Below, piece after piece: positions 34,986 to 44,723 of a DNA stretch of 64,000 nucleotides (position 1 is the first letter of the stretch; each line of letters opens with the position of its first letter). This DNA comes from Niabella pedocola (GTDB lineage Bacteria > Bacteroidota > Bacteroidia > Chitinophagales > Chitinophagaceae). The notes beneath the pieces are model-generated. The model saw only the letters and a program-made list of their open reading frames with translations. It had not been told where the DNA came from and searched no databases. The stretch lies in assembly GCF_021044425.1 (NCBI RefSeq), contig NZ_JAJNEC010000005.1, forward strand, positions 2,480,001-2,544,000. The letters are read 5' to 3'. Both the position numbers and the translations under genes were made by a program.

Positions 34986-36545
34986 ATGAAACATGTATTT
35001 AAAAGTTTAATCATAATAGCATTGCTAACGAGTTTTTCGGGGTGTAAGAAGTTTTTGAATGTGGATCCGCCAAGCGATCTTTCGGGTAATAATTTCTGGA
35101 GGAACAAGGGAGATGTAGAACGCTTTGTGAACGGCTTGTATGAACTGTTCCGGGAAGCGGTTTACCGGCCGGATATGACCGCTGGTGCCGGGGACGGCGA
35201 ATTTCCATTCTTTACCTGGAGTGGCGATATGCGGGGGGCTCCAGTGCTGGCGAATTCTCCTTCAAACAGGCGGTATATTACAGAACTGTCAAACAATAAT
35301 CTGAATACGGTGGTAAATAATATTCCTTCTTACTCAGATCTGTTTAATGCCAAACGGTTTACGCAATGGAACCGGTTTTTTAAAGTGATTGCATCTGCAA
35401 ATATCGCTGTAGATCGTATACCAACCGTACCCAATATTTCATTCTCGGAGGACGATGCAAAAAGGTATGTGGCTGAGGCGATCTTTATCCGGAATATGGC
35501 TTACTTTTTTATGGTACGGCTTTGGGGCGATATACCATATTATACCCAGCCTTACTTTGACGGCCGGCTGGCACGTATGAACCAGGTGGAGGTATTGCAA
35601 AAATGCCTGGCCGATCTGGAACCTGTATACAAAGATCTTCCCTGGACCTATTCGGATCCTACACAGATTGCTGTAAGAGCCATGCGGGGTTCGGGTGCCG
35701 TACTGCTGATGCATATAAATATGTGGCTTGCAGGATTTGACTCACCCAATGCCACCACTTATTACAACAATGTGAATACGTTGGCTACCGATATCATCAA
35801 TGGTAATGGAGGGGCATACCAACTCCTGCCGCTCAGCCAGACAAAAGTGATCTTTAAGGGAAGAAGCAAAGAAGGACTGTTTGAAATTCCTCAGAATGTG
35901 AACTACGGCGAAAGTTTCGGATGGTCTGCATTTTCAGATAATGTGCTGTATGCTCCCTATAAGAACTACCAGATTACGACCAGCTACCTGTCTTATTTAC
36001 CGGCCTTTATGCAGAAGTTATTTCCGCAGGGAAGCTCTGATCAGCGGATCTCCGCCTGGTATGATCCGGCCACTATGTATAGCGGGGGTAATAAATTCCT
36101 GATGTTAAAATTTGCCAACGTATATGCGAACCAGAATGCGGAGGATGTAAACCCGGATGATAACCAAACCGTTTTCAGACTGCCTGATATTTATCTTCTG
36201 CAGGCGGAGGCATTGAATAAGCTGGGAAAAACTGCGGATGCACTTGCGGCGGTGAATGTTGTAAGAAACAGGGCTGGCGCTACTCCCCTTGCTGGCCTGG
36301 TAGGTGATGAGCTGGATAAGGAGATCTTTTTTGAACGTTGCCGTGAGTTTATGGGTGAAGGTCTCTACTGGTATGATGTGGTGCGGACAAAACGCATTAT
36401 TGATCCTAGTTACGAGTTCGGCTACCACTGCTCTGTAAGCCAGTTTGCTGCAGGTGCCTGGACATGGCCTTTAGATGGTACGAACGACGATAACGCCGTA
36501 ACCAAAGGAAATCCATTAATTACTGTAAATACATACTGGCAGTAA
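34986..36545 (+). CDS. SusD/RagB lipoprotein (locus B, second pair)
   Basis: A 519-residue surface lipoprotein, lipobox Cys20 (SFSGC), followed by KKFLNVDPPSDLSGNNFW. Typical segments are IRNMAYFFMVRLWGDIPYYT, LPDIYLLQAEALNKLGK and FERCREFMGEGLYWYDVVRT. It starts 11 bases after its SusC. The next gene, FAS1 copy 2, begins 32 bases later. Confidence 0.94.
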   Translation: MKHVFKSLIIIALLTSFSGCKKFLNVDPPSDLSGNNFWRNKGDVERFVNGLYELFREAVYRPDMTAGAGDGEFPFFTWSGDMRGAPVLANSPSNRRYITELSNNNLNTVVNNIPSYSDLFNAKRFTQWNRFFKVIASANIAVDRIPTVPNISFSEDDAKRYVAEAIFIRNMAYFFMVRLWGDIPYYTQPYFDGRLARMNQVEVLQKCLADLEPVYKDLPWTYSDPTQIAVRAMRGSGAVLLMHINMWLAGFDSPNATTYYNNVNTLATDIINGNGGAYQLLPLSQTKVIFKGRSKEGLFEIPQNVNYGESFGWSAFSDNVLYAPYKNYQITTSYLSYLPAFMQKLFPQGSSDQRISAWYDPATMYSGGNKFLMLKFANVYANQNAEDVNPDDNQTVFRLPDIYLLQAEALNKLGKTADALAAVNVVRNRAGATPLAGLVGDELDKEIFFERCREFMGEGLYWYDVVRTKRIIDPSYEFGYHCSVSQFAAGAWTWPLDGTNDDNAVTKGNPLITVNTYWQ

Positions 36546-36577
36546 TGCCCATTTGTATATATTAAATATAAATAGAC

Positions 36578-37312
36578 ATGAAAAGATATTGGTATGTGAT
36601 GATTGTTGTTCTTGGGTTTGCTGCCTGTAAAAAGAACGACTATTATAAGGATAGCGGTACGCATGATCCCAATTTTAAGGGAAACGTATTGCAATACCTG
36701 CAATCTAAACCCGGACAATTTGATTCCGTAGCAAAACTGATAAAAATTGCCGGTATGGAAAGTGTTTTTCAGAATGAGGAGATAACGTTTTTTGCCCCCT
36801 CCGATTCAAGTATCCGGGCGTCCATCGATATCACTAATATGAACCTGGCCAGTATTGGTCTGAATCCTATTAACAGGATGGATCAGATAAAACCGGCAGT
36901 ATGGAGAAAATACCTGGCTTTATACCTCTTTAAAGGGGCAAAATCGCTGAACGATTATCCGCAAATTGATTTTGGTAATTTTTCAGCGTTCAGCGGCCAG
37001 ATTTATTATTCCTATGACGGATACCCGATGAATATCGGTGCCGTTTACCAGGACGCAGGCGGTATCAAATATGCAGGGTATCGAATGCTCTATCTTTCCT
37101 ATATCGGTTCGCTATCCAGTCCTAAGGATGTTAGTACGTGGGTTTCCATAAGTGTTGCTTCTGCAAATATCCATCCGTCTAACGGATATGTGCATGCGTT
37201 GCGGTATGGAATTACACTCGTTGGAAATGGCGGCAATATTGATTTATCTGCCTTTGGTTTTCTCCCTGGTCTTTTATCACTGGATGCTGTAAAGGCTGGT
37301 ATAAACTATTAA
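36578..37312 (+). CDS. FAS1 (fasciclin) domain lipoprotein (locus B, copy 2)
   Basis: A 244-residue lipoprotein (lipobox Cys17 in GFAAC). The FAS1 strands read ITFFAPSDSSIRASI (H1) and HPSNGYVHALRYGI (H2). It is a paralogue of the FAS1 lipoprotein at 30059 and occupies the same position, immediately after a SusD, suggesting that the SusC-SusD-FAS1 unit was duplicated or that each importer uses its own FAS1 partner. Confidence 0.8.
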   Translation: MKRYWYVMIVVLGFAACKKNDYYKDSGTHDPNFKGNVLQYLQSKPGQFDSVAKLIKIAGMESVFQNEEITFFAPSDSSIRASIDITNMNLASIGLNPINRMDQIKPAVWRKYLALYLFKGAKSLNDYPQIDFGNFSAFSGQIYYSYDGYPMNIGAVYQDAGGIKYAGYRMLYLSYIGSLSSPKDVSTWVSISVASANIHPSNGYVHALRYGITLVGNGGNIDLSAFGFLPGLLSLDAVKAGINY

Positions 37313-37318
37313 ACGAAG

Positions 37319-38959
37319 ATGATTATGATGAAGAGATTTTTCTTAATAAATTGCCTGGCTGTGGCCTGTATTGGCATACTGGCTATTTCCTGCCAAAAAA
37401 CAAATACAGCCGGCGGCGAAGGGATCTACCCTCCTGGGCCCAAGGCTGCTGTAAAGTTTTTAGATACTAAACTTTCACCTGCCACCGGAACAGAGGGAAC
37501 AGTTGTAACCATCCCTGTAAGCGGTCTGGGGGGTAAAAAAGGACAGTTCAAATGCTTTTTGGGAGGAACCGAAGTTGAGGTGCTGGATGTAACGGATCAA
37601 ACGGTGTCTGTAAAAATACCCTCGAACGCGAGTACTGCAAACATCTACTTTTTATATAACGGCGAAACATTTTTCGGGCCCAGGTTTACCGTTCAGGGTA
37701 AGCTGTATATCGACCCCGGTTTTAATACCGATGCCAGTCAGTCCCGCGGTTCCATCAATGGCATCACCCCTTATGGCGATGGAAACTTTATCCTTTATGG
37801 CTTTTTCAATTTTTATAATGGGTCTGATTTAAAGGGTCTGGCCACTGTTGATGCCAACGGAAAATTGACCTCCCGGCAGATCTATACTGGTCCGGCTAAC
37901 TCACTGGGACTTACCCCCACAGCCGTAGGAAACCTTATCCGGTTGAATGACGGAAGGTTTGTAATGGTGGGCGGTTTTACAGAGGCCAGCAATGTGGTGC
38001 GGAATCTATCCGGCATTGCAAGAATCAAAACAGGATCATCAGCAGACAGCATCGAAACCCAACGCTACCAGGTGCCGAATGCAGATGCGTTCAACTTCCC
38101 CGATCGAAGCTGGGTAACGGGCTCCTCCATCAATGGCGGTGCAGATAAACCGATTGCAAAGATTTTTGTTACCGGTGACGGCCAGCATTATATCCTTGTT
38201 GGTAATTTTGAAAAATATCAAAGCACCTATTATCCCGGATCGGTATGGAATAATCTGCAACAGGACCAGATTGGAATACGGCAGATAATGAGCATAAAGC
38301 CCGACGGATCTTTTGATTCAACCTTCAACTATAATTATGCTACTAAATCAGGTTTTGCCGGTGGAAATGCATTTTTAAATGATGCCATACAGGGCTCTGA
38401 CGGGAATATCGTAATTGTAGGAAACTTTACAAGTTTCCACAATCAACAGGTTTCCCGGATCGTGAAGATAAGTGCGACTACCGGACTGGTAATGCCCTTT
38501 AATACCGGTTCTGGTTTTGACGGGGTAGTTACCCGGATATTTTATAATGCTACCAGCCAAAAGTACCTGGTTAACGGCATCTTCCAGCATTTTAACGGAA
38601 CAGCTACAAATGGCCTGGCAATGCTGAATGCCGACGGGTCTTTATATAACGGCTTTAATGTAAAAAATTATGACGGAACGATCGGGTTTGCCAAACAGTT
38701 AAGCAACGGCAAGGTTGTTATTGCCGGAAGTTTTACAACCTACGACGGTGTGGCCAGACCTGGATTTGCAGTGCTGAATGCAGATGGTTCGCTGGCTGCA
38801 GGATATAACAACACCGGGTATTTTAATGGTTATATAGCAGATATATTGGAAACCACAGCTACCGGTACCGGCCTGCCTGCGTTGTTCATCGTAGGAAATT
38901 TTAGCCGGTTTGATGCCCTGCCAGTGGCAAACATCGTAAAGGTAATTATGGCAAATTAA
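37319..38959 (+). CDS. DUF5008 / IPT-like lipoprotein with delta-60-type repeats (locus B)
   Basis: A 546-residue lipoprotein (lipobox Cys25 in LAISC; Met 37328 is an alternative start). Residues about 45-130 form an IPT/TIG-like immunoglobulin domain (LSPATGTEGTVVTIPVSGLG), matching the DUF5008 group. The remainder has several repeats like GDGNFILYGFF, SDGNIVIVGNFTSFHNQ, NGKVVIAGSFTTYDGV and VANIVKVIM, which is the delta-60 beta-propeller pattern. It is most likely a surface binding protein. It starts 6 bases after FAS1 copy 2, and its stop codon abuts the next frame. Confidence 0.7.
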   Translation: MIMMKRFFLINCLAVACIGILAISCQKTNTAGGEGIYPPGPKAAVKFLDTKLSPATGTEGTVVTIPVSGLGGKKGQFKCFLGGTEVEVLDVTDQTVSVKIPSNASTANIYFLYNGETFFGPRFTVQGKLYIDPGFNTDASQSRGSINGITPYGDGNFILYGFFNFYNGSDLKGLATVDANGKLTSRQIYTGPANSLGLTPTAVGNLIRLNDGRFVMVGGFTEASNVVRNLSGIARIKTGSSADSIETQRYQVPNADAFNFPDRSWVTGSSINGGADKPIAKIFVTGDGQHYILVGNFEKYQSTYYPGSVWNNLQQDQIGIRQIMSIKPDGSFDSTFNYNYATKSGFAGGNAFLNDAIQGSDGNIVIVGNFTSFHNQQVSRIVKISATTGLVMPFNTGSGFDGVVTRIFYNATSQKYLVNGIFQHFNGTATNGLAMLNADGSLYNGFNVKNYDGTIGFAKQLSNGKVVIAGSFTTYDGVARPGFAVLNADGSLAAGYNNTGYFNGYIADILETTATGTGLPALFIVGNFSRFDALPVANIVKVIMAN

Positions 38960-38983
38960 ATGATGATAAACTCATTTTTGAAT

Positions 38984-40762
38984 ATGAAAAAAATAATAGG
39001 TAAAAGCGTTTCCCGTCGGTTGAGTGTTTTGTTGATATGGGGTTCGTTCTTTGCACTGGCGTCCTGCAATAAAACGAATAATGCAACGCTTACAAGTTCA
39101 ACTTCGGGCGAAGGAGCAGTAGCACAAAAGCCCAAAGTACTTTTCATTGTGGTAGATGGAGCCATGGGCACTGAGGTAAAGGCAGCAGCACCTCCCACAT
39201 TGATGCAAATGACTGACCATGCTATTTATTCCTGGGATGGTCTTACCAGCTATGTGAACAATGAAGTTACTAACTCCTCTACATGGGCTACGCTTTTAAC
39301 AGGTGTAAACAATGATAAGCATGGAGTGACAACAGATCTTTCTACAGCGAACCTGGTAAGTTATCCCACGCTGTTTACAAGATTGAAGGCATTGCGCCCC
39401 GGCACAAGAACGGTTTCTTTATCGTCTTCCAACGCATTAAAAGGCAATCTTACAACAGATGCCACTGTTTCAACCGGTTTTAACGGAGATGATGCAGCAA
39501 CAAAGGGCGCTGCTGTAAATGAGCTCAAAACCAACGACCCCGATTTTCTTTTTGTACAGTTTCATGCAGTAGATGCCGCTGGAGCCACCAACGGATATAG
39601 CAACAGCCAGCCTGCCTACAACGCAGCGATCCGGCAAACAGACGCTTATATCGGGGAGCTGATCAACGCTGTAAAAGGAAGAGCCGGCTATCCCAATGAA
39701 AACTGGCTGATCGTAGTTACATCGAATAAGGGAAACAACACCCCTTTTATACCCGTTGGGGCAGCCTGGTCGGCATTCAATGATCAGCGCCATAATACCT
39801 TTGTATTTTATTACAATCCGCGGTTTACAGCAAAAGCTACTGCAAAACCCATAGGGATACTGCCATACGCAGGACAAACGCCGAGCTATACGATCAATGG
39901 AGGTACAGCCCCAACAAATAACGGAGGTTCAGTACCCGCGTCGCAACTGGGGTCTTTAATGGACTTTGGCCCCGGCTCAGAATTTACAATGCAGTGTAAG
40001 GTTAAAATTCCAACGGGTAGCTCCTTCTATCCGTCATTCCTGGGTAAAATGGCAGAGTTCGATGATGGGAAGGCATTGCCCGGGTTTGTATTCTTTCTGG
40101 AAGGGGCCGCCTGGCAGTTTACAGCAAGACCCACTTCGGGAGGTCGTACACAATCAGTAGGCGCTAATGTGATGGACGGCCAGTGGCATACGTTAACCGG
40201 GGTGATAAGAAACCAGGCCGGACAAAGGAAGTTGATTGCATTTACAGATGGCGTTAAGAATACCAGCAAGGATATTACAATGTCGAATGATTATAAAAAC
40301 CCTGCAGATTTTGTTGTAGGCTGGAGACCTGGTTCAAATGGGGGAGGCGCTATAAACGGGATCCTGATCACAGATATCCGCGTTTATAAAACGGCGTTAA
40401 GTGATGTCTATATCAGCAATAACTATTGTTCTACAGAGGCACTGGCCACCGATACTGCAACGAGCAAACTGGTGGCCTTCTGGCCGAGTCTGGAAGTGCT
40501 TACCGATGGTACCAAGAACTGGCTGAAAGACTATAGTGGAAATAATAACAATATAGTACTAAAAGGCAGCGGACAGGTTTCTTTTTCAGAAACCACCACC
40601 AGGGTGTGTCCGCCGGTAAGTGTGGCTACTTATAAAACTGTTCCTTCAAACGTGGATGCATTACCGCTTATTTATGGGTGGTTTGGTATCAGTATACAAG
40701 GTTCCTGGAGTCTGGATGGAAGCATATGGGTTCCCTCGTACAATGACATTGCGAATCAGTAA
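38984..40762 (+). CDS. phosphodiesterase-fold / LamG / DUF4983 lipoprotein, metal ligands degenerate (locus B)
   Basis: A 592-residue lipoprotein (lipobox Cys28 in ALASC; start Met 38984, a longer reading from 38960 exists). The N-terminal half (about 45-290) has the alkaline-phosphatase/NPP fold: VLFIVVDGAMG (Asp58), the nucleophile loop NSSTWATLLTGV (Ser99/Thr100) and a VDAAGATNG segment (Asp197). Where NPP enzymes have D-x-x-G-H and S-D-H-G, this has Ala201 in place of His and Asn248-Lys249 in place of Asp-His. A LamG/concanavalin-like domain (about 305-480) and a DUF4983-type end (WFGISIQGSWSLDGSIW) follow. It is probably a binding protein rather than an active enzyme (inference). Confidence 0.75.
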   Translation: MKKIIGKSVSRRLSVLLIWGSFFALASCNKTNNATLTSSTSGEGAVAQKPKVLFIVVDGAMGTEVKAAAPPTLMQMTDHAIYSWDGLTSYVNNEVTNSSTWATLLTGVNNDKHGVTTDLSTANLVSYPTLFTRLKALRPGTRTVSLSSSNALKGNLTTDATVSTGFNGDDAATKGAAVNELKTNDPDFLFVQFHAVDAAGATNGYSNSQPAYNAAIRQTDAYIGELINAVKGRAGYPNENWLIVVTSNKGNNTPFIPVGAAWSAFNDQRHNTFVFYYNPRFTAKATAKPIGILPYAGQTPSYTINGGTAPTNNGGSVPASQLGSLMDFGPGSEFTMQCKVKIPTGSSFYPSFLGKMAEFDDGKALPGFVFFLEGAAWQFTARPTSGGRTQSVGANVMDGQWHTLTGVIRNQAGQRKLIAFTDGVKNTSKDITMSNDYKNPADFVVGWRPGSNGGGAINGILITDIRVYKTALSDVYISNNYCSTEALATDTATSKLVAFWPSLEVLTDGTKNWLKDYSGNNNNIVLKGSGQVSFSETTTRVCPPVSVATYKTVPSNVDALPLIYGWFGISIQGSWSLDGSIWVPSYNDIANQ

Positions 40763-40777
40763 AATAATATAGCGATT

Positions 40778-42823
40778 ATGTTGCAACGATATATAAAATG
40801 TTTTGGAGCCATACTGGCCATTACCACTGCGATGATGTCATGTGGTAAGAAAGATTTTAATGTGGATACCGCACCTCCTGATGTAGGAGGAAGCAAGGAC
40901 AGTGCACAGCAGCTCATTGATACCATGCTAAAGTTCGATGGCAGTAAGATTGTGCAGGCGGCTGCTTTCCCCGGTCTTGTTTGTGATAATGAGCCCCGGC
41001 TGGCCACGGTAACACTTACACTGGATATGAATTATAAAAGTGTAGGAGTGAACCTGCGGATGTCGAAGCCGCCGGAGCCTTTATTCAGCACCGGATATTA
41101 TGCAGGCCCCGGGGAATTGATCACGGTAGATATTCCACAGGGAATGTATCAGATGTCTGCCCAAATCGGCGGCTGGACGGATGATGTAGGATCATATCCC
41201 AATCCACCCCGGGATGCCGTTGTTTATACTAAACAACAACTTTCTCCCGGCCGCAACTATCTAAGGAACCTTTACGGTGGTACAATATACCTCAATGCCG
41301 CAGTACCCGTGGTAAATCCGGTTACTGTTACAATGGGAAATGTGATCAAATCACCTGACTTTGTGCTAGGTGAAAGCAAGGACGTGGAGTGGAAGACCCG
41401 GTTGCAAAATTCCTGTGTTCCCTGGCTGGAACTGCGCAGCAGATTTGTTTCCTTCCTGGTACCGAGAGACCGTTGCCTGACAACCTCTTTTCCCAGCATG
41501 GAAACGGCTTTAAAGCAGTGGGACAGCATCATCGTAAATGACTACCAGGGCTGGGAAGGATTGTCTCAAAATCCTGCAGATCCTGTTGACCAGGCACCTA
41601 TTATCGCGTACCGGATCGTGTATGAAAATGCAATGGCGCCCGGGGTAGGCGGACATAATGGAAATCCGGTAGTGGTGGCCAATACATCCAGCTGGTTTGA
41701 CGGGTTGGTAAATGTAACCAATCCAAGAGCAGATGGTCTTTGGGGATTGCTGCATGAAATAGGACATAATAACCAGCAAACGGCCTACTGGAGCTGGTCT
41801 ACCCTGGGGGAAACGACCAATAACCTGTTCTCGTTCAAAGTGGCCAACCGGATGTACCGCTCGGGTCTTTCCAACACCTGGCTGCCCAATCACCCGGCAC
41901 TGGCAACGGATTTTCCAAATGCGCTTGCATTTGCGGCGGCTGCAGGGGCCAAAAATTTCGATGGTACAACAGATACCCGCATTAACTCACCTTTTGCAAG
42001 AATGACGCCCTTTATTCAGATTTTTGATTATATAAAGCCGAACATGGCGGGTGTTAACAAAAGCAATAAAGATGGCTGGGCGTTTATGGGTGAATTGTAC
42101 AAACAGGCCAGAAGGGCTCCGCGTCCGAACGTTTCCGACCTCACCATGCACGACTTTGTATACCGGGCCCTTTGTAACATGACACAATATGACTGGCTGG
42201 CTTTCTTTAAGGCATGGGGTATCAGCATCAGTGACCTGGCTGCCGAGGAAATGGGGAATCTCTATGGCCCGATCGGATTCAAGGCATGGGAATACAATCC
42301 GCTGACCAGAACGGGTGGTACCGGGGTATATGTTTCGGATGATTACAATCCTGCCAACTGGAAAATTGCCGGGTTCTCAAGTGAGGAACCGGAAGGTGAA
42401 GGTCCTCCCAATGGTCAGGCGATTAGTATATTAGATGGCGACATCAATACTTTCTGGCATTCCCAATGGGATATTGATGTGGCGCCGGAACCACCGCACT
42501 GGATTGCCGTGGATCTTAAAAAACGCCTGAACTTCAGCGCCTTTAAATTTGTTCAAAGGCAAAATAATTCTGATGTACGGCCCAAGAAAGTATACATTGA
42601 TTACAGCAATGATATCAGCAACGGGGGCGTATCCAATGAGGCCAACTGGACCACGGTATCTGCAGGCGGCTATGCACTATCCACAGGTGTTCTGGGATAT
42701 CAGACAATAGCGCTTGGAACCAATGTAAGCGCGCGTTATGTACGGGTGCGTATTCAGAGCACTGCGGATATCAACAATGGAGATATTTATGCAGCGATAG
42801 CCGAGTTTGCAATCACACAATAG
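40778..42823 (+). CDS. M60 family metallopeptidase with discoidin domain (locus B)
   Basis: A 681-residue lipoprotein (lipobox Cys22). The M60/enhancin-like catalytic domain contains HEIGH at residues 326-330 and a downstream Glu345 (LGET), giving the gluzincin pattern HExxH-x14-E; an accessory beta domain precedes it (about 70-200). Residues about 530-681 form an F5/8 type C domain (DGDINTFWHSQWDID, PHWIAVDLKKRL, ARYVRVRIQS). Studied M60 enzymes cleave O-glycosylated mucin-like proteins, so this is the likely substrate-processing enzyme of the locus. It is the only clearly intact hydrolase among the ten genes. Confidence 0.9.
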   Translation: MLQRYIKCFGAILAITTAMMSCGKKDFNVDTAPPDVGGSKDSAQQLIDTMLKFDGSKIVQAAAFPGLVCDNEPRLATVTLTLDMNYKSVGVNLRMSKPPEPLFSTGYYAGPGELITVDIPQGMYQMSAQIGGWTDDVGSYPNPPRDAVVYTKQQLSPGRNYLRNLYGGTIYLNAAVPVVNPVTVTMGNVIKSPDFVLGESKDVEWKTRLQNSCVPWLELRSRFVSFLVPRDRCLTTSFPSMETALKQWDSIIVNDYQGWEGLSQNPADPVDQAPIIAYRIVYENAMAPGVGGHNGNPVVVANTSSWFDGLVNVTNPRADGLWGLLHEIGHNNQQTAYWSWSTLGETTNNLFSFKVANRMYRSGLSNTWLPNHPALATDFPNALAFAAAAGAKNFDGTTDTRINSPFARMTPFIQIFDYIKPNMAGVNKSNKDGWAFMGELYKQARRAPRPNVSDLTMHDFVYRALCNMTQYDWLAFFKAWGISISDLAAEEMGNLYGPIGFKAWEYNPLTRTGGTGVYVSDDYNPANWKIAGFSSEEPEGEGPPNGQAISILDGDINTFWHSQWDIDVAPEPPHWIAVDLKKRLNFSAFKFVQRQNNSDVRPKKVYIDYSNDISNGGVSNEANWTTVSAGGYALSTGVLGYQTIALGTNVSARYVRVRIQSTADINNGDIYAAIAEFAITQ

Positions 42824-42846
42824 AATTAACTTTATAAAAGAAGAAG

Positions 42847-44610
42847 ATGAAATATCTGGTTATAATTTTTTCTGCGGTTCTTGTATTTTCTGGGATGGCG
42901 GGTCTTCACTCCTGCCAGCGTTATCCGGACAACCCGCCTTATTTTCAGCCGTATGATTCTGCGTCAATACCGAAGGATCGGCGCGTGCTGGTTATTGCTG
43001 TTGACGGTCTGCAATCTGACGCGTTTAAAGCGGCGGCCACCCCTAACTATACGGCGTTGCTGGCGAATGCAAAGTATACCTGGGATGCCAAATCGGATAT
43101 TATTTCCAGGAGCGCTTCTTCGTGGAAAACGCTCACCAGCGGTGTAACATACAGCTCACACCATATTGCAGACAGCAATTTTATGGCCTCTAATGTAGAT
43201 TACTCCGGTGATTTTGAAGGAGGATTGAATACACCAAAGAACTACCCCTCGGTATTTTATTTTATCGCCCGGTCAAAGATCTTTAATGCACAAACAGCGA
43301 TCTTATCCAGCTGGGGAACAATGGTGAGCAATGTTGCCAATGAAGCACGGGTGAAGGGTGTTTTAAATAATGATGTTGCGGTAAAGGATTCTGCCCTGAA
43401 GCTGATAAAGAACAGCGATCCAAAATTGGTGATGCTGCACTTTAGCGGACCTGCAAAGCTTGTATCCGACCCTTCAAGCGCTGCCAGTTTTTCGGCAAGC
43501 TCACCAGACTATGTAAATGCGCTTAAAACGGTTGATGGATATATCGGGGACATCATGACCACATTAAAAGCACGGCCCAACTATAACACAACGGAGGACT
43601 GGCTGGTAGTGATCGCTGGTACGCACGGAGGGGTTAATAAATCTTTTGGCGGCACTTCTGATGCTGAAACGAATGTACCAACCTTATATTATAACAAAAG
43701 CTTTAAGAAGCAGGAGTTTACAAAACAAGGAAGTTATTCCGCCGTTAAAATGGATATGGCGGCTGGTATTTCTGCTTCGGCTGATGATGCAGACGGTTCC
43801 TTTAACCCGGGTACATCCAAGCAGCTGACAATCCAGTTCAAATTTAAAGGATCGGCTTCCGGATACCCGCACGTATTCTCAAAATGGAGCGGTACCTGGT
43901 CGAGCGGCAGTGGCTGGAGCATTTACAGGAACGATGATAACCGCTGGGGTTTTTCATTCAGAAGTACAACCGGAAGCGAGCGTAGGGTGCAGCCTACAGA
44001 AGGACCATTGGTTTTTGATAATAAATGGCATACCCTTACCGTGGTTATTTATGATAGTGCAAGCAAACGGTGGATCAAGCGGTTTACAGACAACCAGCGC
44101 CTGAATGACCCGGCGGGTACCGGCTCAAGAGGACGGGAGATAACCGGCTATGGCGATATCTCTTCCGCGGCGCCGTTAACCATCGGCGTGCCTAAAGACG
44201 GGAATACCGGATCTTCATTCAATATTGCAGACGTAAAGATCTTTAACACGGCCCTGGATGATGCTACCATTGTGAACAGCTTATGTTTGGAGGATTACAC
44301 CAAGCACAGCAAAATCGGTAATATGATCGGTTATTGGCCCTGTAATGACGGAGTAGGAAATCTGATGGCCAATAAGATCAATTCAGGTAAGAACTTTACG
44401 CTTGCGGGTGCCTATAAATGGACGATCCTGACAGATTATCCCTGTAACTTTACACCCACACCGCCGGTAGGTAAAACAACCTTATTCCTTAAGAATATTG
44501 ATATTTCCGCTCAGATATTTTACTGGCTCCAGCTTTCTGTTCCTGCTACCTGGGACCTGGAAGGCAACATCTGGCTGACACCTTTTGAGAATGAGTTTAT
44601 AAAAATTTAG
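42847..44610 (+). CDS. phosphodiesterase-fold / LamG / DUF4983 lipoprotein, second copy (locus B)
   Basis: A 587-residue lipoprotein (lipobox Cys23 in LHSC), paralogue of the gene at 38984. It keeps VLVIAVDGLQ (Asp53) and a Ser91/Ser92 nucleophile-loop position (RSASSWKTLTSGV), but the D-x-x-G-H site reads HFSGPAK and the S-D-H-G site reads AGTHGG (Thr259-His260), so several metal ligands are missing, in a different pattern from its paralogue. A LamG-like domain (about 300-480) and a C-terminal DUF4983-like end (FYWLQLSVPATWDLEGNIWL) follow. It is the last gene of the locus and is followed by a strong hairpin. Confidence 0.75.
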   Translation: MKYLVIIFSAVLVFSGMAGLHSCQRYPDNPPYFQPYDSASIPKDRRVLVIAVDGLQSDAFKAAATPNYTALLANAKYTWDAKSDIISRSASSWKTLTSGVTYSSHHIADSNFMASNVDYSGDFEGGLNTPKNYPSVFYFIARSKIFNAQTAILSSWGTMVSNVANEARVKGVLNNDVAVKDSALKLIKNSDPKLVMLHFSGPAKLVSDPSSAASFSASSPDYVNALKTVDGYIGDIMTTLKARPNYNTTEDWLVVIAGTHGGVNKSFGGTSDAETNVPTLYYNKSFKKQEFTKQGSYSAVKMDMAAGISASADDADGSFNPGTSKQLTIQFKFKGSASGYPHVFSKWSGTWSSGSGWSIYRNDDNRWGFSFRSTTGSERRVQPTEGPLVFDNKWHTLTVVIYDSASKRWIKRFTDNQRLNDPAGTGSRGREITGYGDISSAAPLTIGVPKDGNTGSSFNIADVKIFNTALDDATIVNSLCLEDYTKHSKIGNMIGYWPCNDGVGNLMANKINSGKNFTLAGAYKWTILTDYPCNFTPTPPVGKTTLFLKNIDISAQIFYWLQLSVPATWDLEGNIWLTPFENEFIKI

Positions 44611-44658
44611 TAAAGCAGCGCTCTGTAAGGATCTGCAAAAGTTATAAGCAGACAGGTC

Positions 44659-44723
44659 AAAAAAAGAGATTGTATCAAGAGTCTTCTGATAATACCAAAG
44701 GGCATTGATACGATCTCTTTTTT
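44659..44723 (+). terminator. intrinsic terminator of locus B
   Basis: AAAAAGAGATTGTATCAA and TTGATACGATCTCTTTTT pair over about 19 bases (one G-U) around a 26-base loop, ending in six Ts. A third copy of the arm (AAAGAGATCGTA, 44735-44746) follows, allowing an alternative pairing. Confidence 0.8.
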
